64,000 bases of DNA from Halorarum halophilum (GCF_013401515.1 NZ_CP058529.1:2914001-2978000); one strand, 5' to 3'; numbered from the stretch's first letter, positions 15,819 through 24,616 are shown. Numbers and translations are program-made. The notes: a model not told the origin generated them from the sequence alone.

Positions 15819-16912
15819 AGCTCGTACACCTCCCGCTTCCTGAGGAGGTAGAGGAAGAACGGCGCGCCCGCGGCCGCGGTGACGATGCCGACCGGAACCT
15901 CCGCGGCGCCCGCCCGAGCGACCGTGTCGGCGGCGACGAGGAACGTCCCGCCGGCGAGCGCGCTGGTCGGCAGGAGGATGCGGTGGTCCGGCCCGACGAC
16001 GAGCCGGAGGACGTGGGGGACGACGAGCCCGACGAAGCCGATGACGCCCGAGACGGCCACGGCGACGGCGGTGAGCACCGCCGAGACGGCGAGCAGCGAC
16101 CGCTTGCTCCGCTCGACGTTCACGCCGAGCGCGCCCGCGTCGCCCTCGCCGAGCAGGAGGACGTTCAGGTCGCGCGCGTAGGTGAAGAGGACGAGCACGA
16201 GGACGGGGACGAGCAGGGCCACCGAGCCCACGTCGCCCCAGGTGGCGTTGTCGAGGTGGCCCATGAGCCAGTAGACGACTCGGCGCATCGACTCGCCCGA
16301 GCGCAGTAGCATGAACGAGACGACCGCACCGAGGAACGTCTGGACGGCGACGCCCGCGAGCAGCAGCGTCGCGACCGGCGTCCGGCCGTCGCGGGTGGCG
16401 ACGAGGTAGACGCCGAAGCCGGCCGCGAGCGCCCCGACGAACGCCGCGCCGCGGAGGCCGATGCCGAACGGGAGCGCCAGCGGGGCGACGATGGCGAAGA
16501 CGGCGCCGACGGCGGCGCCGGAGGAGACGCCGACGATGGAGGGGTCGGCCATCGGATTGCGGAAGAACCCCTGCATCACGGTGCCGGCGGCCGCGAGCGC
16601 GACGCCGACGAACGCACCGAGGACGATGCGGGGGAGGCGGACCTTCATCACGATGGCCTCGTGGGTCGAGGAGACGGGGAACGCGAACGGGTGGACGTAG
16701 CGGACGTCCATTCCGGTGCCGACGAGGCCGGCGTCGGCCGCGCCGGCGACGCGCTCGACGCTGACCGGCACCGCGACGTTGTTCGCGATCGCGGCCAGGA
16801 CGGTTCGGGCGGGGATGGGGACCGGACCGACGCCGGCGCTCACGGTGACGACGGCCAACAGCGTGGCGAGAAGCGCCGCCGACCAGGCGCCCGTCCGGGC
16901 CCACACGCGCAT
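15815..16912 (-). CDS. ABC transporter permease, BtuC/FecCD family
   Basis: A membrane permease of 365 residues, starting at the ATG at 16912 (MRVWARTGAW). Key family stretches are RLPRIVLGAFVGVALAAAGTVMQG, followed by RNPMADPSIVGVSSGAA, then GEGDAGALGVNVERSK and the coupling region FVGLVVPHVLRL. The open frame extends further upstream, but the perfect TATA palindrome 29.5 bp before this ATG supports a leaderless start here. Its 3' end overlaps the ATPase gene. Confidence 0.93.
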   Translation of the reverse strand: MRVWARTGAWSAALLATLLAVVTVSAGVGPVPIPARTVLAAIANNVAVPVSVERVAGAADAGLVGTGMDVRYVHPFAFPVSSTHEAIVMKVRLPRIVLGAFVGVALAAAGTVMQGFFRNPMADPSIVGVSSGAAVGAVFAIVAPLALPFGIGLRGAAFVGALAAGFGVYLVATRDGRTPVATLLLAGVAVQTFLGAVVSFMLLRSGESMRRVVYWLMGHLDNATWGDVGSVALLVPVLVLVLFTYARDLNVLLLGEGDAGALGVNVERSKRSLLAVSAVLTAVAVAVSGVIGFVGLVVPHVLRLVVGPDHRILLPTSALAGGTFLVAADTVARAGAAEVPVGIVTAAAGAPFFLYLLRKREVYEL

Positions 16913-16935
16913 GGATGAAAGGGGACTTGCTTTAG

Positions 16936-16947
16936 ATAAATATTTAT
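16936..16947. promoter_or_regulatory. Palindromic, bidirectional TATA box
   Basis: ATAAATATTTAT is a perfect 12-bp palindrome. Its centre (16941.5) is exactly 29.5 bp from the first base of the permease ATG (16912, minus strand) and exactly 29.5 bp from the GTG of the binding protein (16971, plus strand). One element can therefore serve two leaderless transcripts in opposite directions. Confidence 0.75.
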
Positions 16948-16970
16948 TGCTCTCCACGTTCCCGTTCGGT

Positions 16971-18179
16971 GTGCGACGATACACAGCGATCCTTCTGGCG
17001 ACCGCCCTCGTGCTCTCGGGGGCGGTCCCGGCCGTCGCCGCCGGGGCCTCCGCCCCGACGGCTTCCGACGGGGTGGCGGGCGTGGACGCCCCGGCCGTCG
17101 GTGGCGACGCCCGGGCGGTCGACGGACAGTTCCGGACGAACGGACAGGCGGCCTCCTGCGAGTTCCCGTTCACCGCGACGGACGCGACGGGGACCGAGGT
17201 CACCCTCGAGGAACGGCCCGAGCGCGTGACGACGCTCAACCCCAGCGCCGCCCAGACGATGTGGGAGATCGGCGGGAAGGAGCAGGTCGTCGGCCTCACG
17301 CAGTACGCGCTGTACCTCGACGGCGCCGACTCGCGGACTAACGTCTCCGCGTCCGGCATGGGCGTGAGCGTGGAGGCGGTCGTCGGGACGAACCCGGACC
17401 TCGTGCTTGCGCCGAACGCCAGCTCCCCGGAGACCGTGTCGGCCCTCCGCGAGGCGGGCGTCACCGTGTTCCACTTCGCGGAGGCGACGAACGTCACCGA
17501 CGTGCGGACGAAGACGACGCTCATCGGCCAGCTCACGGGCAACTGTCGGGGCGCCGCCGAGGCGAACGCGTGGATGGACGCGAACGTCGAGGCCGCCGGG
17601 ACGGCGACCGCCGACGCCGAGCGCCCCACCGCGCTCTACCCGCTCGGCGGCGGGTACGTCGCGAACACCGGCACGTTCATCTCCGCGATGATCGAGGCCG
17701 CGGGCGCGGAGAACGCGGCCGGCCAGCGGGAGTTCTCGACGACCTACCCGCAGGTGAGCGACGAGGTCGTCCTCGAACTCTCGCCCGACTACCTCGTGCT
17801 CACGGACTCCACGACCTACCTCACCGAGCAGGAGCCCTACGCGAGCCTCGACGCCGTGCGGGAGAACAACACGGTGATGGTAGAGACGAATTACCTGAAC
17901 CAGCCCGCGCCGCGCTCGGTCGTCTACGCGGTGCGGAACCTCACCGAGGGGTTCCACCCAGAGGCGGCCGCGAACGCCGAGTTCGTCGCACGGAGTGAGG
18001 TGAGCGTCGAGACCGCCTCGTCGACGGCGAGTCCGACGCCCGACGGGGAGACCGGCGACGCGACCGCCGAACCGACCGAGGAGCCGACCACGACCGACAC
18101 GACCGCCGCCGGCTTCGGCGCGGCCGTCGCCACGCTGGCCCTGCTCGCGAGCGCGCTGCTCGCGCGACGCGGCCGGTAG
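16971..18179 (+). CDS. PGF-CTERM-anchored ABC transporter substrate-binding protein (BtuF-like)
   Basis: A surface-anchored binding protein for the divergent BtuCD-type importer. From the GTG at 16971 it has 402 residues and starts VRRYTAILLATALVLSGAVPAVAAG, a signal peptide. The open frame continues upstream, but the promoter geometry supports the GTG. The body (about 60-335) is a cluster A-II/BtuF fold: TLEERPERVTTLNPSAAQTMWEIGG and VGTNPDLVLAPN are typical. A Thr/Glu/Pro-rich linker leads to a tail resembling PGF-CTERM with AGFG in place of PGF, a hydrophobic helix and RRGR. It is therefore a probable archaeosortase substrate. Confidence 0.9.
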   Translation: MRRYTAILLATALVLSGAVPAVAAGASAPTASDGVAGVDAPAVGGDARAVDGQFRTNGQAASCEFPFTATDATGTEVTLEERPERVTTLNPSAAQTMWEIGGKEQVVGLTQYALYLDGADSRTNVSASGMGVSVEAVVGTNPDLVLAPNASSPETVSALREAGVTVFHFAEATNVTDVRTKTTLIGQLTGNCRGAAEANAWMDANVEAAGTATADAERPTALYPLGGGYVANTGTFISAMIEAAGAENAAGQREFSTTYPQVSDEVVLELSPDYLVLTDSTTYLTEQEPYASLDAVRENNTVMVETNYLNQPAPRSVVYAVRNLTEGFHPEAAANAEFVARSEVSVETASSTASPTPDGETGDATAEPTEEPTTTDTTAAGFGAAVATLALLASALLARRGR

Positions 18180-18192
18180 CGGAGCCGCCCCG

Positions 18193-18200
18193 TTTTATAC
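18193..18200 (+). promoter_or_regulatory. TATA box of the SHOCT gene
   Basis: TTTTATAC lies about 27 nt before the ATG at 18224 and only 14 nt after the preceding stop codon, so the SHOCT protein has its own leaderless promoter. Confidence 0.6.
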
Positions 18201-18223
18201 TGGACCTCCGCGCTCTAGGCCGT

Positions 18224-18670
18224 ATGGCCGAGACACCTCGCGAGCGCCTCCGGGAGAACGCGACCGAGATCGCCGGGACGGTGGTGACCGGACTCTGGCT
18301 CGCAGCGCTGTTCACCGGGCAGAGCTGGTGGCTCGCCGCGCTCCTGATCGGCTACGTCGTCGTCGTTCCGCTCGTCGCGCTCCTCTTCGGCGACGAGGAC
18401 GACGTCACAGAGTGGTGGGACGACGGGTGGGACGACCTCTGGTCGTGGGGCGACACGGAGTCGGACGAGCCGACCCGGACCGCCGACTCGGACCGCCCGA
18501 ACAACCGCGACGCGCTGGCGACGCTCAGGGAGCGGTACGCGCGCGGGGAGCTCACGGACGAGCAGTTCGAGCGGAAGCTCGAGCGACTCCTCGATTCCGA
18601 GTCGCTCGAGGACGTCGAGGACAGGGCACACAGTAGGGAGCGAGGCATGCGCGAGCGCGAGCGTTCGTAG
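18224..18670 (+). CDS. SHOCT domain membrane protein
   Basis: A 148-residue protein with two membrane segments (about 17-55), a Trp/Asp-rich stretch (WWDDGWDDLWSWGD) and a C-terminal SHOCT module: ALATLRERYARGELTDEQFERKLERLLDSE. SHOCT helices are short oligomerisation or tethering modules attached to many membrane proteins; the exact role is unknown. A similar protein without the Trp-rich part is encoded at 48750. Confidence 0.85.
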   Translation: MAETPRERLRENATEIAGTVVTGLWLAALFTGQSWWLAALLIGYVVVVPLVALLFGDEDDVTEWWDDGWDDLWSWGDTESDEPTRTADSDRPNNRDALATLRERYARGELTDEQFERKLERLLDSESLEDVEDRAHSRERGMRERERS

Positions 18671-18912
18671 CTCCCTTGGTGCGGGGTTCAGCTCCCCCGC
18701 ATCAACTCTCGGCCGGTGTGGCCGGGTACCGCCCAGAACCGGCCATGTTCGGCGAGTAAGCAGGGATTTTCGGCTGCTCTTGTACTCGACTGGGGTCGAT
18801 TCTCGGACATGGACGATTATGACGTTCATCCCGTTTTCCGCCCGTCTCCTGGCCGTTCGTTAGCCATTCTCACGCCGAGGTAGGGTGATCGTAGGTCCTT
18901 CACGATAGAAAC

Positions 18913-18928
18913 TACTCGATAACGAGTA
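18913..18928. promoter_or_regulatory. Second TrmB-type operator (TACT-N7-GAGTA)
   Basis: Arms TACTCG and CGAGTA are perfect around ATAA and match the TACT-N(7-8)-GAGTA motif with N7. The site lies just upstream of a weak TATA-like CTTTTC (about 18932-18938), itself about 28 nt before the ATG at 18963. In Halobacterium, TrmB sites upstream of TATA tend to be associated with activation. Confidence 0.6.
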
Positions 18929-18962
18929 AGGCTTTTCAACACCCCTCGTCTCCGTTCTAGTG

Positions 18963-19013
18963 ATGAACGACATTACCTCCAAGAAAGCCCCTCCAACCGC
19001 GGGTGAACGATGA
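18963..19013 (+). CDS. Possible 16-residue leader peptide, coupled to the next gene
   Basis: The ATG at 18963 opens 16 codons (MNDITSKKAPPTAGER) whose TGA overlaps the ATG of the membrane protein at 19010 (ATGATG). The distance from the operator and TATA-like element fits a leaderless start here, which would make the downstream protein depend on reinitiation. The peptide is too short for any homology argument. Confidence 0.35.
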   Translation: MNDITSKKAPPTAGER

Positions 19014-19312
19014 TGTGGCAGGACCTGATCTTCCTCTGTGGCAGCGTCTTCTCGCTCCTCGTGCTCGTGCCGACCCTCCGCGACTCGATGGCGAACATCC
19101 CCCTCGGAACCTCCCTCCCGTCGGCGACGATCGGTATCATCTACGGGACGACGTTCTTCACCCTCGGGATGACGATGTCGGCCGTCGGGTCGCTCCTCAC
19201 CGGCATCATGTGGAGCGTCATCGCGCTCCTCCGATCGCCCCACCCTCTCGACCACGTGTTCGATGCGGAGGACGAGGCGACGCCCCGTGCTGCACCCCCG
19301 AACGCCGACTGA
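19010..19312 (+). CDS. Small membrane protein, function unknown
   Basis: A 100-residue protein (start at 19010, or the next ATG at 19013) with an N-terminal hydrophobic segment (about 5-22), a second stretch rich in Gly/Thr (about 38-72) and an acidic tail. I recall similar short haloarchaeal proteins with conserved WQDL and LPTLRDSMANIPLGTSLPS-like core (here VPTLRDSMANIPLGTSLPS), but no function. The TrmB-type operator upstream suggests control by sugar or energy status. Confidence 0.7.
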   Translation: MMWQDLIFLCGSVFSLLVLVPTLRDSMANIPLGTSLPSATIGIIYGTTFFTLGMTMSAVGSLLTGIMWSVIALLRSPHPLDHVFDAEDEATPRAAPPNAD

Positions 19313-19435
19313 AGCCGAGTAGACGCCGATCGCACGACGACCGATCGACCGGATCGACGCGTCCGTCCCTCCGTTCCCGGACTCGACGCCGAGGTCGATA
19401 GCACCCTTTTTCCGCCCGGCGCGCGCCCCTCCGGT

Positions 19436-19717
19436 ATGGTCGAGAACGTCCTCTGGCCCGCGTACTTCGACGCGGCGCTCACCCGCGCGGAGGGGCGGCG
19501 CGTCTCCGAGGAGCAGGCAGTCGCGGAGCCGACGGTGGACGAGATCGCGAGGGCGGTCCAGCAGGTCGGCTACGACGCGACGATCGAACGGGACAAGACG
19601 TACTCGCGGGAGTACGAGGAGCGCGGGCGCGTGCTCGTCTCGGGCACCGAGGACACCGCGAAGAACGACCTCGTGCAGGCCGTCGCCGCCTACATCGGCA
19701 TCCTCAGGGGCGAGTGA
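19436..19717 (+). CDS. srp19: Signal recognition particle subunit SRP19
   Basis: SRP19 binds 7S RNA and helps SRP54 assemble for cotranslational membrane targeting. The 93-residue protein begins [23 protein letters not shown] and has [28 protein letters not shown], the RNA-contact part typical of archaeal SRP19. It overlaps gar1 by one base, a pairing I know from other haloarchaea. The 7S RNA gene itself is not seen in the window. Confidence 0.95.
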   Translation: MVENVLWPAYFDAALTRAEGRRVSEEQAVAEPTVDEIARAVQQVGYDATIERDKTYSREYEERGRVLVSGTEDTAKNDLVQAVAAYIGILRGE

Positions 19718-19947
19718 TGCGCCGGGTCGGCGAGGTGGTCCGGACCGCCCAGGGGCTCGCCGTGCTGCGCGTGCCCGACGGGGAGGACCCCGCGGACATC
19801 GGCACGATGGTGCTCGACGACTCGCTCACGACCGTCGGGCGCGTGGTCGACGTGTTCGGACCCGTGACGCATCCGTACGTCGCGGTGACGCCGAAGGACT
19901 CGACGGCGCTCGCGGAGCTGCTCGGGCAGTCCCTGTACGCGCGCTGA
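19717..19947 (+). CDS. gar1: H/ACA ribonucleoprotein subunit Gar1
   Basis: Gar1 is a core protein of the box H/ACA complex that makes pseudouridine in rRNA. It has about 76 residues: [19 protein letters not shown], then IGTMVLDDSLTTVGRVVDVFGPVTHPYVAV, the beta-barrel signature of Gar1. The ATG at 19717 overlaps the srp19 stop (TGATG); a GTG three bases earlier could also start it. Confidence 0.92.
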   Translation: MRRVGEVVRTAQGLAVLRVPDGEDPADIGTMVLDDSLTTVGRVVDVFGPVTHPYVAVTPKDSTALAELLGQSLYAR

Positions 19948-20093
19948 ATTTCTCCGATTCGCACCGCTGTCTGTCGGTTTCGCTCCACTTCGAACGGACG
20001 ATCGGTTTCGGTGGAGGGGGCGCTGATCGCACCGCGGGTGAAAGGGCCTCGGCCGTGCCGTCACGCCCGCCCAGAAATCCGCCGGTGACGCGG

Positions 20094-20519
20094 TCAGTCC
20101 TCCAGGTCGATCCCCTCCCGGAACTCCTCGAACGCGTGGTCCAGCTCCCGCTGGATCGCATCCCGTTCCGCTGCGGAGAGCTCGCGCTTCTCCTGTGCGG
20201 CCAGTATCCCTCGCGCGATCATCTCGTCGTTCATCCGCATCGACGGTCCGGCGAAGTTCGTCGAGAGGTCCTGTCGGTCCCGCGCCATCTGGTTCCAGAC
20301 GCCGCCCTCCGTGTAGAGGTACGTGAACACGAGCGTCCCGACGCTGATGACGGCGATGAGCGGCCAGGCGTACTCGCCGTGGCCGTACTGTCGGAGCGTG
20401 AGCGTCGCGGTCGAGATGCCGGTGAGCCCGAGCATGGCCAGCCGGATCATCCCGGAGACGCCGTCGACCCTGGCCAGCCAGCGGGCCGCGAGCTTGACCC
20501 ACCACCGTGTCGCAGTCAT
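20094..20519 (-). CDS. Haloarchaeal membrane protein, function unknown
   Basis: A 141-residue protein starting MTATRWWVKLAARWLARVDG. Two hydrophobic segments (about 25-42 and 49-66) are followed by a soluble helical part rich in Arg and Glu (MNDEMIARGILAAQEKRELSAAERDAIQRELDHAFEEF). The start at 20519 fits a membrane protein N-terminus; the frame continues upstream through gatB only as antisense sequence. It is divergent from gatB. I do not recognise a family. Confidence 0.7.
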   Translation of the reverse strand: MTATRWWVKLAARWLARVDGVSGMIRLAMLGLTGISTATLTLRQYGHGEYAWPLIAVISVGTLVFTYLYTEGGVWNQMARDRQDLSTNFAGPSMRMNDEMIARGILAAQEKRELSAAERDAIQRELDHAFEEFREGIDLED

Positions 20520-20660
20520 GGATTCACCCGACGAAGGCGTGCCGCCCGTAAATACTGTCCGTCGTCGTCCCGCCATCGCCCCGCCGTCGTGAGGGCGACG
20601 ACGCACGCGCCGGAAATCCGCTCCGTTAGCCTTTACCTCCGGCGACCCAATCCGTCGGTA

Positions 20661-22178
20661 ATGGCACGAGCAGCCGAGCGGGCCGACCTCGAACCCGTCA
20701 TCGGGCTGGAGGTCCACGTCCAGCTCGAGACGGACACGAAGGTCTTCTGTGGATGCTCGACCGAGCCCGCGGAGGACGAGGCCCCGAACACGCGCGTCTG
20801 CCCCGTCTGTCTGGGGCTCCCCGGTTCCCTCCCTGTCCTCAACGAGGCCGCCGTCGAGGCCGCCGTCAAGGTTGGGAAGGCCCTCGAGGCCGACATCCCC
20901 GAGGAGACCCGCTTCCACCGGAAGAACTACTACTACCCCGACCTGCCGAAGAACTTCCAGATCACCCAGTACGACGCCCCCCTGTGTGCCGACGGTCGAC
21001 TGGAGTTCTCGACCGAGGGCGAGCGCCGGACGGTGAACGTCCGCCGCGCCCACCTCGAGGAGGACCCCGGTAGCCTCCGGCACGTCCGCGAGGGAACCGA
21101 GTCGATCGACGTCCGCACCACTTCGGTCGACCGCGCCGACTACACGCTGATCGACTACAACCGCGCCGGCACGCCGCTGATGGAAGTCGTCACCGAACCT
21201 GACTTCCGCGACCCGGGCGAGGTCCGCGCCTTCCTCGAGAAACTGGAGGAGGTGCTGGAGTACCTCGGCGTGTTCGACGCCTCGCGCGACGGCAGCCTCC
21301 GCATCGACGCGAACCTCTCGATGGTCCCCGCCGACGAGATCGACGAGGACGGCACCATCGCCGAATCGACCCTCGAGTCCGCGAACCGGACCGAGGTGAA
21401 GAACATCTCCAGCCACAGGGGGGCCGAGAAGGCGCTCTCGTACGAGGAGAGCCGCCAGCGCCGGCTCATCCAGTCGGGCGGCGCCGTCGAACAGGAGACG
21501 CGCCACTTCAACGAGACCCACGGCAACACCGTCTCGATGCGCTCGAAGGAGGCGGAGAAGGACTACCGCTACTTCGCCGAGGCGGACCTCCCCCCGCTGC
21601 AGGTGTCGGGCTGGAAGGAGGAGATCCCCATCCCCGAACTCCCGGACGCCCGGCGCGCCCGCTTCCGCGAGGAGTACGGCCTCGACGCGGAGGCCGCCTC
21701 GAAGCTCACCTCGCGCAAGGCGGTCGCCGACTTCTACGAGGAGGTCGCCGCCGAGTTCGACCCGGACCTCGCCGCGACGTGGGTCGCCGACAACCTGCTC
21801 GGCGAACTCAACTACCGCGACATGGCCGTCGAGGACGTGACCGACCGCCTCGACGAGTTCACGCGCCTGGTCGAACTCGTCGCCGAGGACGAGGTGACGA
21901 CCAAGAACGCCGAGGAGACGGTGCTGCGAACGATGCTCGACGAGGGGCTCGACCCCGACGAGGTGATCGAGCGGGAGGGCCTCGGCAAGGCCGACGACGA
22001 CCAGGTCACCGACGCCGTCGACGCGGCGATCGAGGACAACCCCGACGCCGTCGAGGACTACCACGGCGGCGACGAGGGCGCGGTCAACTTCCTCGTGGGC
22101 CAGGTGATGGCCGCGACCGGCGGGTCGGCGGACCCCGGAACGGTGAACCAGTTGCTCCGCGAACGGCTGGACGACTAA
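20661..22178 (+). CDS. gatB: Asp-tRNA(Asn)/Glu-tRNA(Gln) amidotransferase subunit B
   Basis: GatB phosphorylates and amidates mischarged tRNA together with GatA and GatC. The ATG at 20661 gives 505 residues: VIGLEVHVQLETDTKVFCGCS, then a Cys pair (CPVCLGLPG) that completes a metal site, FHRKNYYYPDLPKNFQITQYD and RIDANLSM. The C-terminal third is the helical GatB/YqeY tail domain that grips tRNA. A TATA-like TTAGCCTTTACC lies about 25-30 nt upstream. In archaea GatCAB mainly makes Asn-tRNA, so this should work with a non-discriminating AspRS; aspS is at 45804. Confidence 0.96.
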   Translation: MARAAERADLEPVIGLEVHVQLETDTKVFCGCSTEPAEDEAPNTRVCPVCLGLPGSLPVLNEAAVEAAVKVGKALEADIPEETRFHRKNYYYPDLPKNFQITQYDAPLCADGRLEFSTEGERRTVNVRRAHLEEDPGSLRHVREGTESIDVRTTSVDRADYTLIDYNRAGTPLMEVVTEPDFRDPGEVRAFLEKLEEVLEYLGVFDASRDGSLRIDANLSMVPADEIDEDGTIAESTLESANRTEVKNISSHRGAEKALSYEESRQRRLIQSGGAVEQETRHFNETHGNTVSMRSKEAEKDYRYFAEADLPPLQVSGWKEEIPIPELPDARRARFREEYGLDAEAASKLTSRKAVADFYEEVAAEFDPDLAATWVADNLLGELNYRDMAVEDVTDRLDEFTRLVELVAEDEVTTKNAEETVLRTMLDEGLDPDEVIEREGLGKADDDQVTDAVDAAIEDNPDAVEDYHGGDEGAVNFLVGQVMAATGGSADPGTVNQLLRERLDD

Positions 22179-22312
22179 CGCCCCGTCGAACCCCCCGATT
22201 CGGGGATACTCTCCCGTGAAAGAGACGCTTGGTGGATCTGCGTATTGACTACTGCCAAGCACTACTCGGTTTCTCGTCTCTGGCGGCTCCTGATCCTGTG
22301 AACGAACACCTC

Positions 22313-23035
22313 CTAATCGAGCAACGACGCCGCGGCTGCAACCAGTTCCCCGTTGTCTTTGGCTGGACGACCGTCAGGAAGGGCCGTCGTATCCTCCAGC
22401 CCGGTACGGATCCCGTGACCGCGTGCTACCGCGCGTCGATTGACCGCCCATGAGGCGATGCCGTCGCCGTGATGGACCTGCTCGAGCTGGATGCCGCCGT
22501 CGTCGACCGTCCGCTCGATCGACTCGGCGAGAGCGACGGCGTCATCGGGGTCGGGGTCCAGTGGCTCGACCATCACACGTTCGCAACGTGGTGCGACTCC
22601 CGACGTGACGAAAGCGTGCGCGTCGTCCAGCGATAAGAGGCCCGCCTCGATGCCGATACCACGCTCGACGAGTAGCTCGCAGAGGTCGTGAATCCCCTTC
22701 TCGCCCTGATTGGCCGTCACGAGGTCCGGGAGCTCCGTCCAGGCCGCGATGAGTTCGTATCGTCGCTCTGGGTCGGGCTCGATACCTGCTGAAGTACTGA
22801 GTGAAATCGGAACCTCGGGACAAGCATTGCGGACTGCGCGCAACGCTTCGGCACACGGCTCCGCTGCGAGCGTTTGGCGGTCGTTCTCGTCGTACGGGTG
22901 AAGATGGAGCGATTCGGCCCCGGCAGCGACTGCAGCGTGTGCCTCCACGGCAAGCTCTTCCGGCGTATGGGGAGCCGCGGGATGCTCACGACCTCCGTTC
23001 AGTGCCGCCTGCAACAAGGTACCGCTATTCGGCAT
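22313..23035 (-). CDS. BKACE / 3-keto-5-aminohexanoate cleavage family protein
   Basis: A 240-residue TIM-barrel enzyme of the beta-keto acid cleavage (BKACE, DUF849) family, which condenses a beta-keto acid with acetyl-CoA under metal catalysis. Visible motifs are ALNGGREHP at the N-terminus, a His pair in SLHLHPYDEND that should bind the metal, and RTGLEDTTALPDGRPAKDNGELV at the C-terminus. It is shorter than the usual 270-310 residues, so part of the barrel or lid is reduced. The substrate is unknown. An inverted repeat covers the start codon. Confidence 0.82.
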   Translation of the reverse strand: MPNSGTLLQAALNGGREHPAAPHTPEELAVEAHAAVAAGAESLHLHPYDENDRQTLAAEPCAEALRAVRNACPEVPISLSTSAGIEPDPERRYELIAAWTELPDLVTANQGEKGIHDLCELLVERGIGIEAGLLSLDDAHAFVTSGVAPRCERVMVEPLDPDPDDAVALAESIERTVDDGGIQLEQVHHGDGIASWAVNRRAVARGHGIRTGLEDTTALPDGRPAKDNGELVAAAASLLD

Positions 23036-23042
23036 ACCGAAT
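23027..23042. promoter_or_regulatory. Inverted repeat over the BKACE start codon
   Basis: ATTCGG-CATA-CCGAAT is a perfect dyad, and the four central bases contain the start codon (minus strand, 23035-23033). A protein bound here would block initiation. Confidence 0.45.
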
Positions 23043-23215
23043 CTCTATCGTGTCGGATCAGATTAGCAGTTTCGCAGCACGTTTCGGTCTTATCTGATCG
23101 CTACCTCATCTCCACTACCCGTTGAGGTGCCGAACTGTTCACTCTCCCGGAGTTACAACGGAGCCGGGCTAACCGCCCGCGTGGGGCTCGATGGCCTGCT
23201 TCCCGTTGCCAGTTG

Positions 23216-24616
23216 TCAATCGTCGCCGGCCGTCGGCGCGTCCCGCTCGATGATGCCCTCCTTCCAGGTCCCGCGCAGGAACCAGGCGACGCCGACGACG
23301 AACGAAGCGACCGCGCTCAGCGCGTAGGCCCACCAGAGCCCCACGACGCCGACGTCCATTCCCGAGACGACGCCGACGCCGGGGACGGTGACGGTCCAGG
23401 CGAACGCGAGCACCAGCGCCGTCGGGATGCGGAACAGCCACCGCGAGCACAGCGACAGCGCCATCGCGACCCGGGTGTCGCCGGCGCCGCGGAACGCCCC
23501 CTGAACGACCATCAGACCGCCGAAGAAGCCCCACGAGAGGGCGACCACCCGGAGGAACGTCACGCCCTCCGTGACGACGGCGGGGTCGCCGACGAACACC
23601 CGGATGGCGGTGGCGGGGAACCACCAGACGAGTCCGCCAGCCGCGAACAGCAGCGCCATCGTCGCGCCGGTCGCCGTGGCGGTCACCTGGCTGGCCCGTT
23701 CCGGCGTCTCCGCGCCGAGGTTCTGACCGACGCCCGTGGCGGTCGCCTGCCCGACGGCACCCGCTACCGTCCAGGAGACGGACATCAGCCGCACGCCGAT
23801 GCCGTAGGCGGCCGTCGCGGCTGGGCCGAACCGGGCGACCAGCGCGGCCATCGCAACCGCGGCGAACGACCGCGCCCATCCGTCGAGCGTCGCGGGATAG
23901 CCGACGTCCACGAGCCGACGGAGCAGCTCCGGGTCGGGTCGGAGGTCGCGAACGTGGAGCCGGATCCCCCAATCGCCGCGCAGGAGGATGTACACGCCGA
24001 CGCCGGCCGCGAGTCCCCGCGAGAGGAACGTCGCCACGGCGGCCCCGCGGGTGCCCAACGCAGGGAACACCCACCAGCCGAGCACGAGGAACGGGTCGAG
24101 GACGATGTTGAAGCCGGCTGAGACGGCCACGAGCCACATCGCCGTCTTGGTGTCGCCCGCGCCCTGGAGCGACGACCGGAACGCGAAGAAGAGGAACGTG
24201 AGCGGGAGCGTGAGGAAGATGACCTCGATGTACGCGAGCGACTGGACGAACACCTCGCCCCGCGCGCCGATCCACCGGAGGAGCGGTACGCGCCCGAGCA
24301 GCCCGACGACCATCAGAACGAGCGAGACGCCGATCGCGAGCAGCGTCGTCTGCCCGACGACCCTGTCGGCCGCCCGGTCCTCGCCCGCCCCGACGTGCTG
24401 GGAGACGAGCGCGATGGTCGCCGCGGTGAGCCCCATCGCCGTCGAGACGAACATCCACGACAGCGGGAACATCAGGGAGACGGCCGCGACCGCCTCCGGA
24501 CTCACGCGTCCGACCCAGAACATGTCCGCGAGGTTGTACAGCGTCTGCAGCAGGTTCCCCAGGACGAGCGGCCACGCGAGTCTGAACAGCCGCGGGGGGA
24601 TTGCGCCGGTCGTCAT
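23216..24616 (-). CDS. MATE family efflux transporter
   Basis: A 466-residue exporter with about twelve membrane segments. It is expected to expel drugs or metabolites by cation antiport. The start MTTGAIPPRLFRLAWPLVLGNLLQTLYNLADMFWVGR is the MATE N-terminus. The two halves repeat: DTKTAMWLVAVSAGFNIVLDP in the first and GDTRVAMALSLCSRW in the second. A GTG about 30 nt upstream (VANQDARVD) is an alternative start; the longer frame upstream is Arg-rich and unlikely. Neighbours give no hint of substrate. Confidence 0.92.
   Translation of the reverse strand: MTTGAIPPRLFRLAWPLVLGNLLQTLYNLADMFWVGRVSPEAVAAVSLMFPLSWMFVSTAMGLTAATIALVSQHVGAGEDRAADRVVGQTTLLAIGVSLVLMVVGLLGRVPLLRWIGARGEVFVQSLAYIEVIFLTLPLTFLFFAFRSSLQGAGDTKTAMWLVAVSAGFNIVLDPFLVLGWWVFPALGTRGAAVATFLSRGLAAGVGVYILLRGDWGIRLHVRDLRPDPELLRRLVDVGYPATLDGWARSFAAVAMAALVARFGPAATAAYGIGVRLMSVSWTVAGAVGQATATGVGQNLGAETPERASQVTATATGATMALLFAAGGLVWWFPATAIRVFVGDPAVVTEGVTFLRVVALSWGFFGGLMVVQGAFRGAGDTRVAMALSLCSRWLFRIPTALVLAFAWTVTVPGVGVVSGMDVGVVGLWWAYALSAVASFVVGVAWFLRGTWKEGIIERDAPTAGDD

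Noticed and set aside
20520-22262. Upstream extension of the minus-strand membrane protein through gatB.
   Set aside because: Only the last 141 codons look like a protein with membrane helices; the rest is antisense to gatB.
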